Origin: Lithobates sylvaticus | Lineage: Eukaryota; Chordata; Amphibia; Anura; Ranidae | Reading direction: 5' to 3' | DNA length: 64,000 bases | Assembly (NCBI GenBank): GCA_028564925.1 | Contig: CM053029.1 | Coordinates: 193,746,940 to 193,810,939 of the forward strand | Shown: positions 21,476 through 34,161 of the stretch, one piece after another | Layout: each line of letters begins with the position of its first letter | How positions within the stretch are numbered: position 1 is the first letter of the stretch | Made by a program: the position numbers and the translations under genes | Notes under the pieces: model-generated | Told to the model about the DNA's origin: nothing | Database searches by the model: none | Seen by the model: only the letters and a program-made list of their open reading frames with translations

Positions 21476-23195
21476 TTGCTGAACCATAAAAATAAATTTG
21501 GTCCCAACCATCCACATGTTCAGTGTCTAAATGCTAGCTTGGCCACATTGCTACCACTGCAACTGCTGCCTTTTCAGCTCGTAGACTCTGCCCCCTTTCG
21601 TGAATTTGTGGAATGTGCTGTACCTCAGTGGCAGGTTTCAAAAGGCCATTTCTTTTCATGGAAGGCCATTCCGGCTCTCTACTGGCATGTGGAAGGCAAT
21701 GTTTTGGCCTCGTTGGACAAGGCAGTGTGCACTAAGGTTCATATTATCGCTGACTCGTGGTCCAGCAGGCATGGGCAGGGACGTTACCTTTCCTTCATGG
21801 CACACTGGGTCTGCTGGCAGCTGGGAAGGATGAAGGACAGGGTTCAGTGTTGTTGGAGCTTGTTCTGCCACCACGCCTCCAAAATGCTAGTGTTGATTCT
21901 GCCACAGCTCTCTCCTCCAACCCCTCCTCTTCTGCAGATTTGTCCTCTGAACCAGCGGTGCTCAATGGGCTACGCAAGCTATCAGGCTAAAAGATGCCAT
22001 GCGGTGCTTGAGTTGGTCTGCCTAGGGGACAGGAGCCACACTGGGGCAGATATTCTGTCAGTTCTGCAGGGGCAGGCTCAGAGGTGGTTGACACCATGCC
22101 AGCTTCAGCCAGGAATGGTTGTATGTGACAATGGTATCAACCTTCTCTCCGCCCGCATGTTCCATGTTTGGCACAGGTCCTGAATTTGGTGATACAGCAT
22201 TTCTTGACCAGGTACCCAGGCTTACAAGATCTCCTGAGGCAGGCCAGAAAAGTCTGTGGTCATTTCCGCCGTTCATACAATGCCAGTGCTCGGCAGACAT
22301 TCAAAGGGAATGCAAACTGCCCACCAACCGCCTCATTTGTGACATGCCCACCAGGTGGAACTCAACGTTGGCAATGCTGCAGTGGCTGCACACACAGCAG
22401 AGGACCATCAATGAGTACCAGTGAGAGTATGGCACCAGGACAGGGTCAGGGGAGCTTGGCTTCTTTTTTCAACACTAGTGGCTACTGATCAAGGATGCAT
22501 GCACTGCCCTGACACCATTTGAGGAGGCCACAAGGATGGTGAGCAGCGACAATGCATGCATCAGTGACACTGTCCCTCTCATCTTCCTGCTGGAGCACAC
22601 GCTTTGTGGAATCATGGACAGGGCACTTGAGGCAGAACAGCGGCAGGAAGAGGAGGACTTCCTTTCCTCTCAAGGCTCCATTTATCCAGATAACATTCCT
22701 GCGGGCCCGCCAAACACACAGGAAGAAGAGGAGGAGGATTGTGTCAGCATGAATGCAGAGGATAACACTCAGCAGCAGTCTTCAAGGGATAGTTTTCAGT
22801 CCCCAGAAACAGAAAGAGTTGTATGTGGCTGGGAGGAGGTAGTTGCGGATAATGTGATCCTTAGTGAACCATGCTGCATGGCCTCCCTGATTCTGCAAAG
22901 CCTGCGAAATGACCCTAGGATTCGTGGTATTAAGGAGAGGGATCATTACTGGCTGGCAACCCTTCTTGATCCACGTTACAAGGGTAAAGTTGCAGAACTC
23001 ATCCTGCCTTCGCAGAGGGAACAGAGGAGGGAACAGAGGATGAAACATCTTCAGGAGGCCTTAAAGAAAGGTTTGTGCAACGCATTTCCAGATCCTGGGA
23101 GGTTACCATTTCCTGGTGCTGGACAACGTGTTGTTGAGGCTTCATTAATTCAAAGGAAGAACAGTGGAAAAGGTGGCCAGCTGACCGTTGCCTTT
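21476..23195 (+). pseudogene. hAT (ZBED-like) transposase pseudogene
   Basis: hAT transposases are DDE enzymes with an RNase H fold split by a helical insertion. Pieces in order: LLPFQLVDSAPFREFVE (about 21565), the first catalytic block HIIADSWSS with GQGRYLSF (about 21745-21795), LELVCLGDRSHTG and GMVVCDNGINLL (22005-22145), LNLVIQHFLTRYPGLQDLL (22180-22245), the RW block LICDMPTRWNSTLAMLQWL (about 22336-22390), and a long acidic segment leading to HYWLATLLDPRYKGK (22536-23000). They lie in several frames, so there are at least three frameshifts. The C-terminal dimerisation domain is absent because L1-B starts at about 23196. No BED finger is seen upstream. It resembles ZBED4-like genes, but its broken state argues for a transposon copy, not a host ZBED gene. 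Confidence 0.85.
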
Positions 23196-23529
23196 AAACA
23201 ATTTTTTTTTTTTGGTTTTTATTAATCTTTATTTATTTCAAAGAGAAAGAAAAAAAAAAATTTTTGTACACACATATGCACACACATAAGCGAAGTTCGA
23301 ACAGGACGTGTTTTTTTTCGCCTTAAAACAATCTCGTTGATATTTCCCCCCCCCCCCCCCCCCTCCCCCTTCCCAGCCAAATCGAAAAAAAAGAATAAAC
23401 TAAGTACCATACAACTTCTATCTTTCGCTTGTAGAAATCCAAGTCATCTTGTTCCTTTTGGGCGCCCTTGTCCCTTTCACCCCCTAATTTGGACTATTCA
23501 ATAGAATTTGCGGAGGTGGGCATTTCTCC

Positions 23530-26500
23530 TTACTGAATTATCTCTTCGTAGTATCTCCACGAGTTTTTGAATTTAATCCAGCTTTCCCATCTCCCCTCTC
23601 CTACCTCTTCCCTCGATTCCTCCCCTCCTTTGGGTTCTGTTTTTTCCAATCTTTGCTGTATGTTCACTCGTGCTATCCATTCTCCTATCTGGGGACTCTC
23701 GGCTTTCTTCCATTTTTTCGGAATTAGTTTTTTTGCCTCATCTAGGAGAACGGGCACGAGGGATGCTTGGTACTGCCCCAGGGGGATATCATTCCCATGG
23801 AACAGTACTGCCCATGGTTCTTCGGGGATACTCTGCTTTGTTATCTTTTTAATCAATCCCAGAATTGATCGCCAGAATTTTTTAATTATAGGACAGTACC
23901 ACCATATGTGTGCCATAGAGCCTATGTCGCCACAGCCTCTCCAGCATTCGGGGGAACTATCCTTCTGATATTTGCTCGTCTTGACTGGGGTTATATACCA
24001 GCCGGATATACATTTATAGTTTACTTCTATGGTTTTTATATCTAATGCTGCCCCGTGCATAAACTTAAACATTTTTTCACATCTAGCTTGATTGCATAGA
24101 GATCCCAGTTCTTTTTGCCATCTTTTGTCACCCGGGGGGACTCCACTTGAGCCTTCTCTTATTAGGATTTTGTATATGAGGGAGATGTTGTTTTTAGTAG
24201 TTGATCGCAAACAAATCCTCTCTATTTCAGTGTAGTCTTCCCCGCTTCTAATTGGCTGGGGTAGTCTCTCTACGAAGTGCTTCAATTGGGCATATCTCCA
24301 GGTGTCAATCGACAGCAAATCCCCCATTTGTCTTAATTCGTGAAGAGTATTTAATTTACCGTGTTTCGTGATATCCCTTAATCGTGCGTCATCTTTTTTA
24401 ATCCAATTACCCCATGTTTTACTTCTTCCTGGCTCAAAATAAATATTATTTTTTAAAAAAATCAGTGGTGAGTTGTATTCCCATCTATTGTTTCTGTGCA
24501 GGTTATTCCAAGCTTTCAAAGTGACTCGTGTAATCTCGTGTATTTCTGAACCTATTTCCCTGAATTCCGGTGGATTCCATATAACGTGACCTAAATTAGT
24601 GTTGCTGAGTGTGTTTTCTATATTTACCCATCTTTTTTTTCCCTCTTCTCTTGTCCATTCTATAACCCGAGTGAGTGCTATAGCGTTGTAATATTTTTCA
24701 AAATCCGGCAAAGCCAGGCCCCCCGCTTTTTTTTCTCTTGTCAAGATTTCCGCTGCTATACGCGGCTTCTTGTTGGACCAGACAAATCTCGAGACAATGC
24801 TTTTTAGGGTCCCGAAGTACGCTCTGGGAATTGCTAATGGAAGCATTTGAAGTTTGTAATTTATTTTCGGGGCGATGATCATTTTTACAGCGTTAATTTT
24901 TCCAACCCATGAAAGCGTTTTCGTTGTCCACTTTTTTGTCTCGTTTTTTATCTGGTCCAACAAGGGAATATAATTTATCAGATATGTTTTCCTCAATGTG
25001 TTTGCCAATCTAACCCCTAAGTAGTTGATGTTCTCCCTCCATGGGAATTGGAATTCCCCTTTTAATTGGGCCACTTCTGTTTTTTTTAGGTTAATGTTCA
25101 GAATCTCCGATTTGGCGGTGTTAATTTTAAAATTGGACAACTGGCCATATATGTTCAATACTTTAAGTAGGTTAGGAAGAGTGATCCGGGGGGTGGTGAG
25201 GAAGAAGAGCACATCGTCCGCGAATGCGGCAAGCTTGTGTTCCTCATCTCCCACCTTAATCCCCCCGATATCGGGCATATTCCTTATTGTTGAAAGTAAG
25301 GGCTCCAGGGCTAAAACAAATAGGAGCGGGGACAGGGGGCAGCCCTGTCGTGTGCCGTTCTTCATGGTGAAGGCTGATGACAAAACTCCATTCACCTTCA
25401 CCCTCGCTTGTGGGAAGTTGTATAATATCTCAATCCAGCTCCTCATCCTTGGGCCTATTCCCATGACCTCTAGTGTTGTAAACATATGTCCCCAGTCTAT
25501 TCTGTCGAACGCCTTCTCGGCGTCTAACGACAAGAATAGACTGGGGACATCCTTCATCCTACTTGCCTGCATCAGCAATAGTGCCCTAATCCCGTTATCC
25601 CTGCCCTCCCTTCCCATCACAAATCCAGCTTGATCTGGGTGTATCAAGTCCGACATCTTGATTTTAATTCTATTCGCCAGGACTTTCGCGAAGAGCTTTA
25701 TGTCTGTATTCAATAAGGCAATGGGGCGGTAGCTTGAACAAAGCGTTTTATCTTTCCCCTCCTTTAATATAAGTGTTATTGAGGCCATTAAGGCTTCTTT
25801 GTCCATTCTATGCTCTCCTCCAAGTTGGTTCCAATACTGGCAGAGCCTGGGGATTAAGATATCTGCAAATTTCTTATAATAAGTTAGTGAGAATCCGTCT
25901 GGCCCTGGGCTTCTGCCAGTAGGGGAGCTCTTCAGCGCCTCAGCAATTTCTTGTTCGGTCATAGGCCTATCCATGTGGAGGCTATCATCTAGTGGTAAAG
26001 CCGGGACCGCACTGTTCCTGACGAAATTCCTAGATTCCTCTAGCTGGATTTGTGAGTTCTGCCCTTGTGGCTTTGCATCATAGAGGGATTCGTAGTATAG
26101 TTTAAATTCATTGGCTATGTCTTTGGTAACATTTACCATTGACCCCATTTTATTCTGAATCTTATCTATATAATTAATCTCTCTCTTGTTTTTCAACATT
26201 CTTGCCAGATGTTTACTACTTTTGTTGCCCCACCTGTGTCGGTCCGTGTCTAGTTTGTGGAACCATTTCCTAGCTTCTATGTCCATTTCCATTTTTATTT
26301 CTTCTCTTTTATTCAGTAATCTATGGAAGGTATCTTGTCTTCTTGTTATTTCATTCTTGTGCTCTTTTTCTAAGTTGCGCACTTCTTCTATCAATTTCTC
26401 TCTATGCTCCTTAATAATTTTTTTTTTCCCCGCTCCAATTGAAATGAAGATCCCCCTCATATAGGATTTGTGTGCCTCCCACAGTGATGCCGGGCGGGTT

Positions 26501-27346
26501 TCACCATTATCGTTTATTTCGAAAAAAGATATTATTTCCTTCCTGATGGTTTCCTCCGTGGCGGCCTCTCCCAGTAGGCCGTCATTGAGGCTCCATGAGG
26601 CTGGATTCCTTGGGGTTCCCGTGAGTCTGATAGACATCGACAGGGGCGCATGGTCTGATAGGGTCGCTATCTCAATCTGAGACTCTAATACCTGATCCAA
26701 ATTTTTATTTTCCACAAAAAAATAGTCCAACCGGGAATGTGTCCCATGGACCGGCGAAAAAAAAGTGTAGTCTCTAGTGTCTGGGTGCTGAATCCTCCAC
26801 ACATCAATTAGCTGCCCGTCTCTCAGTTTTTGTTTTATTGTTTTTCGTTGTCGGGTATTCAGGGAGCGTGTTTTGGACGTGGAGTCCATCTTAGGGTCTA
26901 TACCGAAGTTTAAGTCACCTGCAAGAATAATTTCGCCCGTGCGAAATATTGTTAGACATCTCAACATTTGTGCTAGAAATTCCGTCGGATTTTTATTTGG
27001 GCTATATATATTTGCTAGTGTTAATTTTTTATTACCTATTCTTCCGTTTAAGAACAGGAACCTTCCTTCGGGGTCTACCAGCCTGTCCATGTATTCAAAT
27101 TTGATTCCTCTCGCGAACCCTATGGCCACCCCCTTTGCTCCTCTGGTCGGTGTATCCCCTTGGAACCACAGTGGGTACTCGTAGGAGAGAAATTCTAGTG
27201 CTGCTGTCTAGGGGAATGTGGGTCTCTTGTAAAAAGATAACCTGTGCATGGTATGACTTTAATTCCTTCAGGATCTTATGTCGCTTGACCTTAGCGTTGA
27301 GCCCCTTAACATTGTATGTGACAAGTTTTAGGTCACTATCAGACAT
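23530..27346 (-). pseudogene. L1 ORF2, one frameshift (L1-B)
   Basis: About 1,272 codons on the minus strand, from ATG at 27346-27344 to the stop at 23530. The endonuclease domain has YNVKGLN, QETHI, GDLNFGID, and an intact TLSDHAPL motif. The reverse transcriptase shows GRSPGPDGF, SSYRPIALLN, SLDAEKAFD, GTRQGCPLSPLL and FADDVLFF (about 25200-25235). The C-terminal Cys/His motif is CWRGCGDIGSMAHIWWYC (23900-23957). The only lesion is one frameshift at about 27187-27195, shortly after QETHI: the first 50-odd residues are in one frame and the remaining 1,199+ in another, with no other stop. All catalytic motifs that I can check are kept. A recent copy. Confidence 0.9.
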
Positions 27347-27949
27347 TGTCCTAGATGTAGTACCTTGGTTTGATTAAATTTTTGTATGGTAATCCATTTT
27401 ATCCGATCCCGTTTGGCTGAAACCCCCTTAATCCCTCCCCCCCCCCCCCCCCCCCCTGTTCTTTTCCCTCCCCCCCCCCGAACCCCCCACCACCCTTTTC
27501 CCTCCCTTCTCCCCCTCCCCCCTCCCTCCCTTGGGTCTATTTTCGACCCCTTGTAAACAGCGAGGCATCTCTGCGAGATTCCTCCTGTCTACTGCGCCTT
27601 CAGGGTGCAGTTACGGTATTGGCGGCTGAGGTAGAGTCCCCCCTCCCAAAAAAAGGGGGGGGGGGAATCTACCAATGCCGCAAGACCTCCCCGGGGTCCC
27701 CGCCACTCCTACCGCCTCCGTTCACTTCTATATTTATTTAGGTCCGACTCTTTTTGCTCGGAGATGTAAGGAAGAGGGAGGGAGGAAGCGGGGGAGAGAG
27801 AGAAAAAAATAAAAAATCTCCCTCTCCTCCCCACCAACCCCTTCCTCCCCTATCTCCAATCCTCTTCTTCTTCCCCCTTCTTTCCCCTTCTTTCTAGACC
27901 TTTTCACCCCTCCTCCCAGCATCTCCTCATCTAACCGGGGTTTATTATT
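27347..27949 (-). other. L1-B spacer between ORF1 and ORF2
   Basis: About 600 bp, low complexity: C runs at 27430-27480, a hairpin-prone G/C block at 27630-27665, and C/T-rich text up to 27930. No gene. Confidence 0.7.
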
Positions 27950-28933
27950 TTAGTTCCGGTTGGCTGGCATTATTGGGGTAGGGATCCCCAAATCTTGGCA
28001 AAAGTTTTGTAGCTCATCGAGGTATTTCAAACGAAAAGTTCTCCCGTCCTTAACCACAATCAACGCTGTAGGGAAACCCCAAGTATATTTCATATTCAGG
28101 GACCTTAAGCTAGCCAATAATGGCTTCATCTGTCGACATCTTGCAAGAGTTCCTGCAGAAAGATCGGGAAAAACCTGTAGTTCGCAATCGTCATATTTTA
28201 GGGGGTTTCCTCTGATCTTACTCCATATTTGCGATTTATCTTCGTAGGAGTGGAATCTTATAAGGACGTCACGCGGTATTTCCTCTCCCATAGACGAGGG
28301 TTTCCTCACCCGATGTATTCGATCAATTTTTAGGTCAAAATCTTCCCCCCTATCCAATAGGGGTTTAAAAAGTTTTAGCATTTTCTCCTTTAGATCTTCC
28401 CCTCTCTGTTCAGGAAGAGACCTAATCCTTAGGTTTTGCCTCCTACTCTGGTCCTCCATATGTTCCATTTTATAGGTCATATCTCTTTGGTGCATTAGTA
28501 ATTGCCCCATCTGTGTTCTTAATTCCTGGTTTACTTGTACTTGTATTGTTGTAGACTCTTCTACTGTCTCCACTCTTTTTAACAGGGCGCGCATGTCGCC
28601 TCTCACATTTAAAATTTCCAATTTGATGGAATTCTCTAGTTTGGAGAACATCTCGGCCATGTCTGTTTTTGTGGGAATTTGTGTAATGTCTCTCTGGTCT
28701 GGGGTAGCTTCGGCCCCCCCCAACTTGTCTTGTTCCAATTCCAATCTGGATATCTCCGCCTGCTCTGCCCTTAGTTTTTCCTGCTCTTTCTTTTTTTCCT
28801 TAGCCCCAGGTTGCTTTTTTTCCATCTCAGGGCTTTTAAGGCTGATGTCTTTGAGATATTTTTGGATAGAGCTGGAGTTCAAGCTCTCTTTAGGGGTTTT
28901 GGGATCAGTGCCTCTCTGTGACCTCCCCTTCAT
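27950..28933 (-). CDS. L1 ORF1 protein (L1-B)
   Basis: 327 residues on the minus strand, uninterrupted, ATG at 28933-28931. The charged N-terminus has a Lys/Glu-rich run (residues about 35-75), then a long coiled coil (about 90-165, MAEMFSKLENSIKLEI, LRTQMGQLLMHQRDM). The RRM-like domain follows (about 165-245, QNLRIRSLPE, LKIDRIHRVR), and the C-terminal domain (about 250-320, FPDLSAGTLARCRQMKPLL). This is the Transposase_22 layout of vertebrate L1 ORF1p. The Glu/Lys-rich N-terminus is unlike L1-A ORF1, which is Ser/Pro-rich. Confidence 0.88.
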   Translation of the reverse strand: MKGRSQRGTDPKTPKESLNSSSIQKYLKDISLKSPEMEKKQPGAKEKKKEQEKLRAEQAEISRLELEQDKLGGAEATPDQRDITQIPTKTDMAEMFSKLENSIKLEILNVRGDMRALLKRVETVEESTTIQVQVNQELRTQMGQLLMHQRDMTYKMEHMEDQSRRQNLRIRSLPEQRGEDLKEKMLKLFKPLLDRGEDFDLKIDRIHRVRKPSSMGEEIPRDVLIRFHSYEDKSQIWSKIRGNPLKYDDCELQVFPDLSAGTLARCRQMKPLLASLRSLNMKYTWGFPTALIVVKDGRTFRLKYLDELQNFCQDLGIPTPIMPANRN

Positions 28934-30325
28934 ATTTAACTATCAGTCCGATGGAAAGAAAGGCATTACTCTCCTTACCCGGAAATGTATAAATATTTGC
29001 AAGAAGGTATCTTTTTGTCAAAAAAAGTAAAAAGAGAAAGAAAAGGAATATATATTGTGTCCCGTGCAGGGGGTTTCTAAACAAAATAAAGCTGCTTTAT
29101 CCCGGTCTGACCATTTCCTGGCGTCTATATTCATGTGTCAAGGTACCGTGGCCTCTCCTGCACGCTTTGTATATAGCCTTTTCCCTCTGCTTCCTTTTCT
29201 GCCCGAGTTTCTCAACCGCCGCCCCCTCTTACTTATGCTGGATCTTCTTTATAAATGGGCTTTAACACTTCAACCACTGCAATTACTATTCCACCACTTT
29301 TAACTATGCGCCTTTATATTTAATGGAGTTTGAATGTGCCGTATAGTATTTAGCAGTAATAGTACTTGGCTCCTCGTTGAATTCCGGATGTCCAAACACC
29401 CCGCTATGCTTAGCAGAAATAGAGCAGCATAAGAGCAGAATAAGAGCTTGGGCGAGTTAACTTCGTAACTTTATGGCTTTTTATGTGCGGGCATACCGTT
29501 GGTCAGAGACGGATGCTTGATAGTGCAGAAAGGTATTTACCAATAGTAGCACTTATCTCCCTGTTGTAGTCAGGGTATCCGGGCACATATATGAATTTAT
29601 CAAGTATTAGAGTCAGGAGGTTAACTTTATGATTTTATCGCTTTATAAGTAAAAGCAGACCAGCAGGAGAAAAAATCATCAAAGCAAAAAAAATAAAAAA
29701 AAGAAACAGTCCATGGCTCAGAAAGTCCGTGTTTGGCCCAGCCTTACAGGAATCAGGTTGACTTTATCTTTGTGCGCATAAACATCATGTAACAGAAATA
29801 AGAGAAAAAAAAAAAAAGTCCATACCTGAGAGAGGGATGCTCCTCTAGTATCCCCTCTAGGTACCTGCTATTGTTGGCGTGCGTGCAGGGAGGCAGCTGT
29901 GTTGGGACGACCGGTCTTCTTCTCCCGTTCAGGCGCTGAAGCACAACGTAGTTGCTGGGGGAATGCACGATGTGCTTCCTGGTGGGGTGAACCGGCCGGA
30001 CCAGACGGCCGAGTTTACCGTCGGACCGTTTCTCCCCTAAGGATGGGGTCTGGGGGTCGGGGTACCGGCGTGCCGCTGGTTTGTGGAGAAGAGTACCTCT
30101 TGCGCAGGTCGTCGGGCGGCAGGGGTGGCCCCAGGGGGACGCTGTCCGGCGGGCTTAGGCTGCGTTCAAGCGGGCTCTCACCTCCGCTTGTCGTTTCCCG
30201 GCTCTCATCCTCCACCGGCGTTCCATGCGGCCTGTGTCACCGCCGCTGCCGAAACTCCTCCCCCTACGCCGGCGTACTACGTCAGCATGGCGAGCGTGCT
30301 GCTGCTTCGATGATGCTAGCTTCTA
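28934..30325 (-). promoter_or_regulatory. L1-B 5' UTR with GC-rich promoter end
   Basis: About 1.4 kb without a gene. The outer 420 bp (29900-30310) is rich in G, C and CpG, as expected for an L1 internal promoter; the inner part is A/T-rich and ordinary. A frame of 168 codons on the opposite strand (29899-30405) crosses the GC-rich block but shows no domain and is taken as a by-product of composition. Confidence 0.6.
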
Positions 30326-30485
30326 ACAATATTTTTGGTTTAGGGCACCACCACCTAAGGCCCATTTTTCACAGCAGGGCCCATTCCTGCACCCAAAAAG
30401 AGTAACTGTGAGGGGTTACAGTGTTCTGGCATCACCAAGGCCCAATTTGTCCGCAGAGTAAATAGGGCAGGCCCTATAGTATATA

Positions 30486-32106
<1,621 letters not shown>

Positions 32107-32119
32107 TATACTGCTGTTC

Positions 32120-32800
32120 AGAGCATATAGTGCCTGGGTCCCCCCCCCCACCCACACCATTTGTTTTAAATCTTGGTTCCCCTTAATATTCATACCAGAT
32201 CTGAAGGACCTGGTATGGATTTGGGGGGGGGGGGGCATCCACGCCATTTCTTTAGGTATTTTTGGCACAGGGTTCCCCTTAATATTCATACCAGACCCAA
32301 AGGGTATGGTAATGTATGGGGGGGTCACGCCATTTTTTCCCCATGATTTTCATCTATTTTATCTATCTAAATCTGATTATACGTTACAGCAGTTTTAAGT
32401 GAATTTTTTTTCCTTTAGAAATGTTATTTTGCTGTGGTACTGTTATAAACATGGGAAAAATACTTTACAGGCAGACTAAGGAGGCCCCCCCCCCCCCAGG
32501 CTTGATATTTATAGGAATATTACATTTTTATTGTTTCACTTTAGGCATTATTAAAATCACTGCCCCCGAAAAAACTGCCCCTTTTAAAACTTTTTTTTGA
32601 TACATGTCCCCTGAGGTAGGGCCTGGGTCCCCAAACAATTTTCATGGCAATAACTTGCATATAAGCCTTTAAAATTAGCACTTTTGATATTTCATGTTTG
32701 CGTCCCATAGACTTTAACAGTGTTCACACAGAATTTTTGACTGTTTGCATGTCTTTGTGAATTCCAAAATAAACATGCTCAATATATAATTGTTTATCAC
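32120..32800 (+). repeat. Frog repeat with CCATACCAGA tandem units
   Basis: Two units of (C/T)CCCTTAATATTCATACCAGA...GGTATGG (32171 and 32275), each followed by a G run and a CACGCCATTT phrase, then a conserved downstream stretch (about 32380-32520: CTGTGGTACTGTTATAAAC, a C run). The same order recurs at about 61385-61745. No gene. Because units are tandem and the downstream block is shared, this is one dispersed family. Its class is not known to me. Confidence 0.75.
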
Positions 32801-32935
32801 AATCCTTTTAGCCATACAGATCCTTGAGATAGAGGCAAATTTAACTTGGTTTGTAAAAATTATACAGAATTATTCCTGCTCCACTGAAAGCTAGTTACAG
32901 TATGTCCTTATAACATGCTAGTTAAAGTGGAACTT

Positions 32936-33408
32936 TTTAACTCTTTTTTTTTTTCCTTCTTTCCATCTATTAAATCCTCTGCCCTTGTTGTTTTAACTTT
33001 GGCCAGTAAATTACCAGTAAAATACTTATACAGCCCACGTCCTCTTTCTTGTCTGGTAAAAAAGCCTAGGCTTATGACATCATGCACAACTCTCTCTCTC
33101 TCACGCTTGTGAGAGTTTGCCAGAAAGGGAGGGGGGATGAGTCATAAGAGGACCAATCAGAGCTGAAGAGCTGTAGGTGTGCTTCTGTGTGTCTGTGTAA
33201 ATCCAGGAAGTGAACAGGAAGCAGCTTCACCTGCTCACAGTTATAATTGTTGCAGCCAGACTCAGTGGCGGGAGATTTCTGCAGCATATTTTGCATGTAC
33301 AGAATCACAGTAAATATAAAAAAAAATTGGCAAAGTGGTTGGAAAGAAGCTTCAGATTGGCAAAAATGTTTTTTATTACAAATCATGTGAGCAGACTGCA
33401 GTTCCTCT
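32936..33408. mobile_element. TTAA-flanked MITE
   Basis: Flanked by TTAA at 32932-32935 and 33409-33412. Short inverted ends: AGTGGAACT at the left and AGTTCCTCT at the right. No coding. TTAA targeting suggests mobilisation by a piggyBac-type transposase. Confidence 0.6.
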
Positions 33409-33412
33409 TTAA

Positions 33413-34161
33413 TCCTCTTTGTGTATGTGTTGGTTACCTAATGATTGGTCAGTAGCTCTGTCCATTCTGCTTGCCATAAGCACACTGTTCTAGGACCAGA
33501 GGGATAAACAAGAGCTAGCGGTGAGGAAGACTGATAAAATAGCAGTGAGAATATATAGCAAAAACTGAAGCTTTCAGGAAAAATGTATGATTCTTCCCTG
33601 CAGTTCCAGCAGTGACAACTCTATCTTGTCACAATCCAGACTCCCTTGCAGCATTGACAATTCTCTGGTGTGCTTAACTATTCTGTATACAGCAGTACAA
33701 ATCAATCCATATTATCTTCAGCATGGGATATGAACAACCGATTCCATCTAGAACAGATACTTTTTTCATGGTAACTGGCAAGTAAATTCACGTGGCAGTG
33801 CATGTGTTTCTTCCAGATTCTTGCAAAATCACCACCAAAAAGTCATAGGTTTACCTAATTGTCATGGCCAATAAAAATCCATGTAATGGAATTATATTTC
33901 CTATATACTGTATTTTACAAATGTAAAATGTAGCCCCGATCCACAATATTAGCAAAACAAGCTTGCCAGTTTGTATCATAATCTCCTCCACCACTTCTTT
34001 CTCTTCTTGCAAGATAGGATGATGTTGAACACTCCCTCGTCCCCCCCTCCACTTCCTCTAGTAAGGTTTACTGCCTATACCAGTCCCCTATAAAACAGAA
34101 ATATTACTTTGAAATTCTGTTGCTTTGCCTCTATCCCTGAGGTGTTTGTCTCAAACATATA
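33413..34161. other. Unassigned spacer
   Basis: About 750 bp of ordinary A/T-rich sequence; I see no gene, repeat end or RNA. Confidence 0.5.

Larger units (their letters stand above)
23196..30325 (-). mobile_element. L1-like LINE, full length, minus strand (L1-B)
   Basis: Read on the minus strand: GC-rich 5' UTR (30325-28934), ORF1 (28933-27950), spacer (27949-27347), ORF2 (27346-23530), 3' UTR (23529-23210) and a poly-A tail seen as poly-T at 23203-23215. The left flank AACAATTTTT and the right flank AACAATATTTTTGG (30325-30340) are alike and may be the target duplication. The element is about 7.1 kb and has only one clear defect in its genes. Its proteins differ clearly from L1-A and L1-C, so it is a second L1 lineage. 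It is inserted in the hAT pseudogene. Confidence 0.85.

Noticed and set aside
21476-23195. Possible host ZBED4-like gene
   Set aside because: Several frameshifts, no BED finger, and truncation by an L1; it is a transposon remnant.
29899-30405. 168-codon open frame on the plus strand
   Set aside because: It lies in the GC-rich 5' UTR of L1-B in antisense and shows no domain.
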